64,000 nt of DNA, from NCBI GenBank assembly GCA_035712345.1, contig DASTAY010000056.1, forward strand, positions 77,409 through 141,408, read 5' to 3'. The DNA comes from VRUE01 sp035712345. GTDB taxonomy: Bacteria; Actinomycetota; Thermoleophilia; Solirubrobacterales; 70-9. This document shows positions 58,543 through 64,000 of the stretch, piece by piece (the stretch's first letter is position 1; each line of letters starts with the position of its first letter). The notes under the pieces were generated by a model. The model was given only the letters and a program-made list of their open reading frames with translations. It did no database searches and was not told where the DNA came from. The position numbers and the translations under genes were made by a program.

Positions 58543-59258
58543 CGCACCCGGGTCCCGTCCCGCATCTCGATCACCTGGTCGGCGGCGCCCGCGACGACGT
58601 GCGAGTGGGTGACCACCAGGACCGCGCAGCCATGCTCACCCGGGAGTCGGCGCAAGGCGGAGAGGACGACCTGCTGGTTTGAGGCATCGAGCTCGCCGGT
58701 CGGCTCGTCGGCGAGGATCAAGGGCGCGCGGCGGGCGATCGCGGCGGCGATCGCGACCCGCTGCTGCTCACCCCCCGAGAGAGCGCTGGCGCGATGACCG
58801 AGGCGCTCGCCGAGGCCGAGCTCGGTGAGGGCGAGGTCGGCATCGGAAGCCGGTATCTCCTGCTCGGCAAGGCGGAGCGCCATCAAAACGTTCTCGCGGG
58901 CGCTCAGCGTCGGCCACAGGTTGCCGCTCTGAAAGACCACCCCGACGCCTCGCGCGCGGTACCGGGCGAGCTCGGCCTCAGTCTGGGTGACGAGCGAGGT
59001 CCCGAAGCTGCGCACCTCTCCGGCGGAGACCCGGTCGAGGCCGGCAGCCAGCGCCAACAGCGTGCTCTTCCCGCAGCCCGAGGGACCGAGGATCGCGATC
59101 ATCTGCCCCGCCTGCAGCTCGAGGTCGATGCCGCGCAGCGCGACGGTCTCCACATCGCCCGAGCGGTAGATCTTGAAGACGTCGTGCATCTCCAGGGCCG
59201 GCCACCGGGTCGGCTCCTGCGCCGCTTCGGGCTCGCGATAGAGGCTTTCTAAAGCCAC
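58539..59258 (-). CDS. ABC transporter ATPase (LolD/MacB type), copy 1
   Basis: 239 aa. Walker A GPSGCGKSTLLALAAGL, Q-loop VVFQSGNLWPTL, signature LSGGEQQRVAIAAAI, Walker B LILADEPTGELD, H-loop VTHSH. The GTG start overlaps the end of the lipoprotein gene by 10 nt; an internal ATG 23 codons later (MHDVFKIYRSG) is an alternative start. Partner of the second ATPase and the FtsX-like permease. Confidence 0.9.
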   Translation of the reverse strand: MALESLYREPEAAQEPTRWPALEMHDVFKIYRSGDVETVALRGIDLELQAGQMIAILGPSGCGKSTLLALAAGLDRVSAGEVRSFGTSLVTQTEAELARYRARGVGVVFQSGNLWPTLSARENVLMALRLAEQEIPASDADLALTELGLGERLGHRASALSGGEQQRVAIAAAIARRAPLILADEPTGELDASNQQVVLSALRRLPGEHGCAVLVVTHSHVVAGAADQVIEMRDGTRVR

Positions 59259-59830
59259 GCGAAGCTTTCGCTGATCAGGCGGTAGGCGTCGACGTTGTCG
59301 ACCCCTTGGGGCGTGCTGAGTTCGAGCACGGCCACCTTGCCGCCCTTTCCGAATTCGTAGACGTCGACGCTGAGCGGCAGGCGCTTGCCGGTGACCGGGT
59401 CCGGCGCGCTCTGCCGGGTCACCGTCGTCTTTTCGCCGGGCTTGTTCTTGGCGGTGCCGGGCTTGACGGCGATGTGGATTTCGTTCGCCTTTTCCTTGAA
59501 GGTGACGTCGTTGCCCTGCCCGTTGCGCGCCCAGCCCTCGGGATAGCGGATCGAGTAGCCGGCGCTGGGGTTCTTGAAGACGAGGAAGGTCTGGTTGTCG
59601 GGGATGTCCCCGGTCGCCGCCGATTCGGCCTCGCTCGGCGCTTCGCCGTTTTGGCCCGCCCCTTCTTCGCCGCTCCGGCCTTCCGACTTGGCCGCTCCGG
59701 ATTCAGCAGTGGCGCCGGTGGTGGTTTCGTCGGTCAGGCCCGAACCGCCGCTATTGCTGCCGCAGGCCGTCAGCAGTAGGCCTGCGGCAAGCACCCCGGT
59801 GATCACGGTGACAACGACCCTCAGCTTCAC
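59249..59830 (-). CDS. Lipoprotein of the ABC operon
   Basis: 193 aa. Lipobox LLLTACGSN after a typical signal; then about 60 residues of Gly/Ser/Glu-rich linker and a PsbP/Mog1-like C-terminal domain (NPSAGYSIRYPEGWARNG, VTFKEKANEIHIAVKPG, VDAYRLISESFAWL). GTG at 59828-59830 has AAGGAGG just before it. It probably works outside the membrane with the ABC system encoded downstream. Confidence 0.82.
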   Translation of the reverse strand: MKLRVVVTVITGVLAAGLLLTACGSNSGGSGLTDETTTGATAESGAAKSEGRSGEEGAGQNGEAPSEAESAATGDIPDNQTFLVFKNPSAGYSIRYPEGWARNGQGNDVTFKEKANEIHIAVKPGTAKNKPGEKTTVTRQSAPDPVTGKRLPLSVDVYEFGKGGKVAVLELSTPQGVDNVDAYRLISESFAWL

Positions 59831-59918
59831 GGTTTCCTCCTTCGCCGAAATTTCCACTCTCGGCCTCAAGGTGTAGGGGGTGCAGATGAGTCTGCGGTGA
59901 GAGCAGGAGAAGGCTTGC

Positions 59919-61307
59919 TCAGGACCAGCGGCTCGACCTCGGCAACATGAGGCGGACCTCTGCTCCGCCCTCCCAGTTGCCGACGTAGACCTCGCCTCCG
60001 TGAGCGCGCATCACCGTCCTGACGATCGCGAGGCCGAGCCCGCTGCCGCCGTCGCGACGGCTGGAGCTGGCGCGGCTGAAGCGCTCGAAGGCGCGCGGCA
60101 GGAACTCGGTCGGGAACCCGGGGCCGCGATCGCGCACGCGGATTTCGATGCCCTCGTCCCCGGCACCGACCTCCAGCGAGATGGTGCCATTCCCGTAGCG
60201 CAGGGAGTTATCGACGACGTTGCCGATTGCCTGATCGAGGCGCAGGCGGTCGCCGCGGACTGCCAGGGCCGGGCCTACGACGTCGATCTCGCGCCCGCTC
60301 TCTGCCGCCCTGCGCTCAAACCGCTGCCTGACTCCTTCGAGGAGCTCGGTCAACTCGACCCGCGCCAGGCGCAAAGGCAGCTCGCCGCGCTCGGTCTGAG
60401 CGATCGTCAACAGGTCCTCGGAGAGCTGCGTGAGCCGGTCGGTCTCCTCGGCTGCGGAGGCGATCGCCGCCCGCAACTCCTCCGGGGAGCGCCCTTCGGC
60501 CAACGCCAGCTCCAGCTCGGTCCGCAGGATGGCGAGCGGGGTGCGCAGCTCGTGGCTGGCGTCGGCGACGAACGCCCGCTCGTGCGCGAGCGCCTCACCC
60601 AGCCGCTCGAGCATCTCGTTCAGCGTCACCCCCAGACGGGCGACCTCGTCGTGGGTCGGCGGAACCGGCAGGCGCTGGTCGGGCTCGGCCGCCGAGATCT
60701 CGCTCGCCCGCGTGCGCATCGCCTCGACTGGGTGAAGCGCGGCCGCCGCGACGCCGTAGGCGGCGAGCGCCGCAATGACCAAGGCCACCGGGCCACCCAG
60801 CAGGAGCAATTGAACGAGATCGGTGAGGGAATCGTCGCGCGCCTCGGTCGAGGTGCCGACTACGACGACCCGCTTGTGGCCGTGGGCCGTCACCGGCGTC
60901 GCCAGCAATCGGGAGGACTCCTCTAGCCCCGGCAAGGGACCGCGGTTGACGATCAGCGGCCCGCGCAGCGCTGCCGCAAGCTCACCCGGCCTCAGCAGGA
61001 CCTCGTTGCCGACCGCGGCGGAGGAATCGGCGACGCTGCCGTCGGCTTCGAGCACCTCGGCGAAGCTCTCGGTCCGCCCGACCAGGTTCCCGCGACCCTC
61101 GCTGAGGCCGGAGTCCGCCTCCTTGACCAGGGCGACCACGTCGGCCGCGCGCGAGCGCAGCCCGGCGTTGATCGTGTTGTCGAGCTCGGCGCGGAAGCGC
61201 AGGAAGACGAACAGACCGATCGCCCCGAGGACCAGCGCCATCACCGCGGTGAAGGCAAGGGTGACGCGGAGGCGGATCGAGAGGCGGCTCAGGGGAAGGC
61301 GGCTCAG
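59919..61307 (-). CDS. Sensor histidine kinase
   Basis: About 462 aa. First span RVTLAFTAVMALVLGAIGLF, outer sensor part, second span GGPVALVIAALAAYGVAAAA, HAMP, HisKA with FVADASHELRTPLAILRTEL (phospho-His), and HATPase (NVVDNSLRYG, VRDRGPGFPTEFL, GGSGLGLAIVR). It is the partner of the response regulator encoded just upstream. No ATG, GTG or TTG lies near the response-regulator stop in this frame; the best start is a CTG at 61305-61307 that overlaps that stop (CTGA) with GGAGG before it. Confidence 0.85.
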   Translation of the reverse strand: MSRLPLSRLSIRLRVTLAFTAVMALVLGAIGLFVFLRFRAELDNTINAGLRSRAADVVALVKEADSGLSEGRGNLVGRTESFAEVLEADGSVADSSAAVGNEVLLRPGELAAALRGPLIVNRGPLPGLEESSRLLATPVTAHGHKRVVVVGTSTEARDDSLTDLVQLLLLGGPVALVIAALAAYGVAAAALHPVEAMRTRASEISAAEPDQRLPVPPTHDEVARLGVTLNEMLERLGEALAHERAFVADASHELRTPLAILRTELELALAEGRSPEELRAAIASAAEETDRLTQLSEDLLTIAQTERGELPLRLARVELTELLEGVRQRFERRAAESGREIDVVGPALAVRGDRLRLDQAIGNVVDNSLRYGNGTISLEVGAGDEGIEIRVRDRGPGFPTEFLPRAFERFSRASSSRRDGGSGLGLAIVRTVMRAHGGEVYVGNWEGGAEVRLMLPRSSRWS

Positions 61308-61984
61308 CGGCCTCCATCCTTTCGGAGGCGGTATCCGGCGCCGCGAACCGTCTCCAGCGAAGCGACGTCGAAGGGGTGGTCGATCTTGCGGCGCAGGTAA
61401 CGGATGTAGACCTCGATCACGTTGGAGCGATGCTCGAAGTCGTACTCCCATGCCTGCTCCAGGAGCTGGGCGCGAGAGAGGACGACCCCGGGGTTGCGCA
61501 TGAACACGCTCAGAAGCGTGAACTCCTTGGTCGAGAGCTCGATCTCGCTCTCGCCGCGCCAGACCTGGCGGGTGGCGGGATCGAGCTTCAGCTCGCCCAC
61601 CTCGACCACCGTCGGGCGCTCGGCTTGGCCACGGCGGACCAGAGCCCGCAGCCGCGCCAGCAGCTCGACGAAGGAGAACGGCTTGGTCAGGTAGTCGTCG
61701 GCGCCGCCGTCGAGGCCGGCGACCCGATCGACGAGGGCGCCGCGGGCGGTCAGCATCAGGACCGGCGTCCAGATGCCCTCGACCCGCAGCTGCCGGCAGG
61801 TCTCGAAGCCGTCGATCCCCGGCAGCACGACGTCGAGGACGATCGCGTCGTAGCCGGTCGAGCGGGCCATGGCCAGCGCGTCCTCTCCGGTCCCCGCGAT
61901 GTCGACCGTCAGCCCTTCCTCACTGAGGCCGCGGCGGATCAGCGCCGCCATCTTCACCTCGTCCTCGACCACCAAGACGTGCAT
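61304..61984 (-). CDS. OmpR-family response regulator
   Basis: 226 aa. Receiver domain with VVEDE acidic pair, phosphorylated Asp in IVLDVVLPGIDG, Thr in MLTARG and Lys in LTKPFSF; then a winged-helix output domain (IELSTKEFTLLSVFMRNPG, NVIEVYIRYLRRKID, TVRGAGYRL). Cotranscribed with the kinase. Targets unknown; the lipoprotein-ABC operon 90 bp beyond the kinase is an obvious candidate. Confidence 0.93.
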   Translation of the reverse strand: MHVLVVEDEVKMAALIRRGLSEEGLTVDIAGTGEDALAMARSTGYDAIVLDVVLPGIDGFETCRQLRVEGIWTPVLMLTARGALVDRVAGLDGGADDYLTKPFSFVELLARLRALVRRGQAERPTVVEVGELKLDPATRQVWRGESEIELSTKEFTLLSVFMRNPGVVLSRAQLLEQAWEYDFEHRSNVIEVYIRYLRRKIDHPFDVASLETVRGAGYRLRKDGGR

Positions 61985-62038
61985 GGCAAGACGATGCCCG
62001 CAGAAGATGAAGAGAAGATGAGAAGCGGCTGGGCTGGA

Positions 62039-62887
62039 TCAGCCGCCGCCGTAGGCGACGACCAGGTCGGTGACCACTCCGACGAAGAAACCGAAGGCGA
62101 CCAGCCAGAGCCCGAGCTCGCGATGTCCGTAGCGGCGCATCCCGCTCCGAATCTCGCCGATGACGTAGAGAATCGCGCCGCCCGCGATCGCGTAGAAAGC
62201 TAGTTCGAGCGGTTCGGAGGTGACGCTGTAGCCGAGCATCGCGCCGAGGAAGGTCGGCGCCCCACCGATCAGCCCGACCAGCCCGAGCCACCGCCAAGAA
62301 GGCCGTACATCCCCGAGCGGCCCGACGATGCCGAACCCCTCCGTCGCGTTATGGAGGGCGAAGCCGATGATCAGCACGGTGGCAAGGCTGATGTCGCCAG
62401 CACTGGCCGACACGCCGATGGCAAGGCCCTCGGCGAAGTTGTGGAGCCCGATCGCGACCGCGATCGTCATCCCGATCCGCAGGGCGCGGGCACGCGCCGC
62501 CGAATCCCGGTGGGCGATCTGCTCAACGGTGAGCACGTCGACCGCGCCGCCGGAGATCGGCGGCAACGGCCTCATCGAGCGCAGCCGCCGCTCGATCGTC
62601 GCCAGCCCCGCCGAGCCGAGCGCAAAGCCGACGCCGAGCAGCGCCGCCAGGAAAAGAGCGTGGCCGAGGCTGGTGGAGTCGTCCTTGAAGCCCGCGACGG
62701 CGCCCTCGACGATCCCGAAGGCGTGCTCCATGACGTCGACGAAGATGAAGGCGAGAACGCCGACCGAGAACATCGCCAGCGCAACCCGGGCGCGATCCCC
62801 GAGCAGCTGCAGGCGGCCGAACGGGAGGCCGAGGTAAATGGTGAAGCCCGCCAGGGCTCCGAGAAGTGCGGTTTCGGCAAAAGACAT
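62039..62887 (-). CDS. ZIP-family metal transporter
   Basis: 282 aa, eight spans. The metal-binding motifs of TM4 and TM5 are present: AIGLHNFAEGLAIG and GFALHNATEGFGIVG, giving the two His and Glu ligands of the binuclear site. The loop between TM3 and TM4 is short and not His-rich. It imports zinc, iron or manganese. A DtxR-like palindrome covers the start codon, so metal repression is likely. Confidence 0.9.
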   Translation of the reverse strand: MSFAETALLGALAGFTIYLGLPFGRLQLLGDRARVALAMFSVGVLAFIFVDVMEHAFGIVEGAVAGFKDDSTSLGHALFLAALLGVGFALGSAGLATIERRLRSMRPLPPISGGAVDVLTVEQIAHRDSAARARALRIGMTIAVAIGLHNFAEGLAIGVSASAGDISLATVLIIGFALHNATEGFGIVGPLGDVRPSWRWLGLVGLIGGAPTFLGAMLGYSVTSEPLELAFYAIAGGAILYVIGEIRSGMRRYGHRELGLWLVAFGFFVGVVTDLVVAYGGG

Positions 62888-62900
62888 TAGGGCACCCTAA
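62887..62900. promoter_or_regulatory. DtxR/MntR-like operator at the ZIP gene start
   Basis: TTAGGGCACCCTAA, a perfect inverted repeat (TTAGGG-CA-CCCTAA) touching the ATG. It resembles IdeR/DtxR/MntR boxes (TTAGGN...NCCTAA). A metal-bound repressor there would block both transcription and translation. Confidence 0.55.
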
Positions 62901-62917
62901 GAGTACCCGACATCTCC

Positions 62918-63694
62918 TCAGCCGGCTCGGTAGGAGACCAGCTCCAGTTTCTCGACCGGGCCCTTGACGGCGATCTCGCGGACGGTGCCGACCCCTCGCA
63001 CGTAGTACTTGTTGTCAACGGTGGCCGGCTCCAGCGGCGTCCACTCCTTCGTCCGCAGCGCCTTGCGGGCGGAGACGAAGGGGACCGAGACGCTCGCCTC
63101 CAGGTCGAGCACCCGGAAGTGGTCTTCGGCTTCGCCTTTGAGGAACTCCTGTCGGCCCACCAGGCCGACCCTCGGGTGGCCCGGGATCAGAACGCCGGGC
63201 CGGGCGCCTGCGACCCCGGCTTCGAAGGAGCCTTCGGTGCTCGTCGTCTTGCCCTGCGCGTTCAGCTCTTCGGTTTCCTCGCCGAAGTACCAGACGTTGC
63301 CGTGGCGGTCCTGCGCGTAGAAGTCGTCGGTCACCTCCTCGGGCCTGCCTTTGACCGAGACGAAGTCGCGGACGACGGTGGTGACGACGCCGAGGATCTT
63401 CTTCGTCCGATGGGTGGCGGTGACGACGTCGGTCGTCTTCGTCCCTTCCTTGAGGCCCCTGTAGCGCCAGGTGCTTCCCGGCTTCAACGGGAACCAGGGA
63501 TTGGTCACCTCCCGGACGAAGTCACCGGGGCTGATCGTCGCCGGCCAGCCTGGCCCGGCGCCCGAGGGGATCGACCCCGCGGCCGGGGCTGCGGCGCCGG
63601 CGCTCGTTGCGGCTGCCGTCCCGCAGATCAGGCTTCCGCATACCGCCAGCGCCAGGATCGCCTTCCTGAGGAAGAGACGGTCGATCGACTTCAT
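62918..63694 (-). CDS. Secreted protein of unknown function
   Basis: 258 aa. Signal peptide KAILALAVCGSLICGTAAAT with Ala-rich end, then a single folded domain: FVREVTNPWFPLKPGSTWRY, TKTTDVVTATHRTKKILGVV, DDFYAQDRHGNVWYFGEETE, and VGLVGRQEFLKGEAEDHF. This type is common in actinobacteria as an exported protein of unknown role. ATG 63692-63694 has AGGAGG upstream. No operon partner. Confidence 0.75.
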   Translation of the reverse strand: MKSIDRLFLRKAILALAVCGSLICGTAAATSAGAAAPAAGSIPSGAGPGWPATISPGDFVREVTNPWFPLKPGSTWRYRGLKEGTKTTDVVTATHRTKKILGVVTTVVRDFVSVKGRPEEVTDDFYAQDRHGNVWYFGEETEELNAQGKTTSTEGSFEAGVAGARPGVLIPGHPRVGLVGRQEFLKGEAEDHFRVLDLEASVSVPFVSARKALRTKEWTPLEPATVDNKYYVRGVGTVREIAVKGPVEKLELVSYRAG

Positions 63695-63745
63695 GCTGTC
63701 CTCCTCGTCTCGTGGGTGCCGGCCCACCTGAGTGGTTTAGCGCTC

Positions 63746-64000
63746 CTACTGCGCCGGTGCAACCTCCAGGGTCGAGTACCCGAGCTCGGCGATCCGATGT
63801 GGCAGGTCGACATGGAGCCAGTGCGAGATGTGGCTGGGGGGCGTCTCGACGATGATCTCGCCGTAGGGTCGGGCCTCGAGCTCTTCGACGACGTCGTCAT
63901 AGGCGTTCGGGCTGTTCGCGACGCGCCCCGATACCCCACTGCCGGCCGGTCCCTGGAGCTGCGACAGCGCCCTCGCCAGCAGCTCCTCCCCCTCGGCGGT
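63746..64000 (-). CDS. C-terminal part of an actinobacterial stress-type protein
   Basis: 84 codons are open from the right window edge to a TAG at 63746-63748. The sequence contains RVANSPNAYDDVVEELEARP, YGEIIVETPPSHISHWLHVD and LPHRIAELGYST, a pattern I recall from small actinobacterial proteins related to universal stress proteins. The N-terminal part is outside the window, so the family and function are uncertain. Confidence 0.55.
   Translation of the reverse strand, partial: TAEGEELLARALSQLQGPAGSGVSGRVANSPNAYDDVVEELEARPYGEIIVETPPSHISHWLHVDLPHRIAELGYSTLEVAPAQ

Noticed and set aside
1..64000. CRISPR arrays and rRNA genes
   Set aside because: No regularly spaced repeats of CRISPR type and no rRNA-like sequence were seen.

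Overview
The window is high-GC actinobacterial DNA, most likely from the Thermoleophilia (Solirubrobacterales). The clues are heavy use of GTG starts, secreted proteins beginning with the TYANVVATLALFVALGG-type leader (22.6-23.2 kb), long secreted Ig-like proteins, and Tcp-type conjugation genes. The lineage is inferred from protein style; no 16S rRNA gene is present.

Region 1 (1-26.9 kb, all minus strand) is one side of an integrative and conjugative element. From a promoter at 21.1 kb a chain of about 20 genes runs leftwards, almost every pair overlapping by 1-11 nt: tcpC, tcpD-like, tcpE, VirB4, VirB6/TrbL-like, a lytic transglycosylase/CHAP cell-wall hydrolase, a DNA-modification cassette (XF1762-family protein, PP-loop ATPase, two C5-cytosine methyltransferases, one SPPY-type methylase), a coupling ATPase, a replication-relaxation protein, a DPPY-type methylase, an excisionase-like protein, a small Cys-rich protein and a tyrosine integrase that carries an extra Mrr-N-like winged-helix domain. 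Upstream lies a control block: an ArsR-type regulator, and an operon of an ECF sigma factor fused to an anti-sigma zinc domain, a large secreted Ig-like protein, another secreted protein and a LysM protein. The sigma gene, arsR and the transfer operon share one promoter motif, GTCCACTTT-N10-CCCTCYWTAG, so the sigma factor probably drives transfer. One methyltransferase gene holds two full-length reading frames starting 4 nt apart.

Region 2 (27-31 kb) holds ordinary chromosomal-type genes: a CLC transporter with MarR, a carboxymuconolactone-decarboxylase-like protein, an SDR dehydrogenase and a small orphan protein.

Region 3 (31-52.7 kb) is a nitrate island: siroheme nitrite/sulfite reductase, narGHJI, NarK, two TehA-family channels, a nearly complete molybdenum-cofactor set (moaA, moaC, a moaD-moaE fusion, mog/moaB, moeA, mobA plus a DUF6457 partner), molybdate ABC transporter modABC and an HTH-TOBE molybdenum regulator. 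A shared inverted repeat (TTWCACA-N7-TGTGTWW) lies before the nitrite reductase and before a broken DUF2249 gene. A GAF-domain histidine kinase has decayed next to narK. The region ends with a RelE/RHH toxin-antitoxin pair and a tRNA-Met(CAT) 3' fragment at 53.9 kb that looks like an attachment site.

Region 4 (54-64 kb) has a COG4705-type membrane protein, an ABC export/lipoprotein operon, an OmpR-type two-component system, a ZIP metal transporter with a DtxR-like operator over its start codon, a secreted protein and the end of a stress-type protein running off the window.
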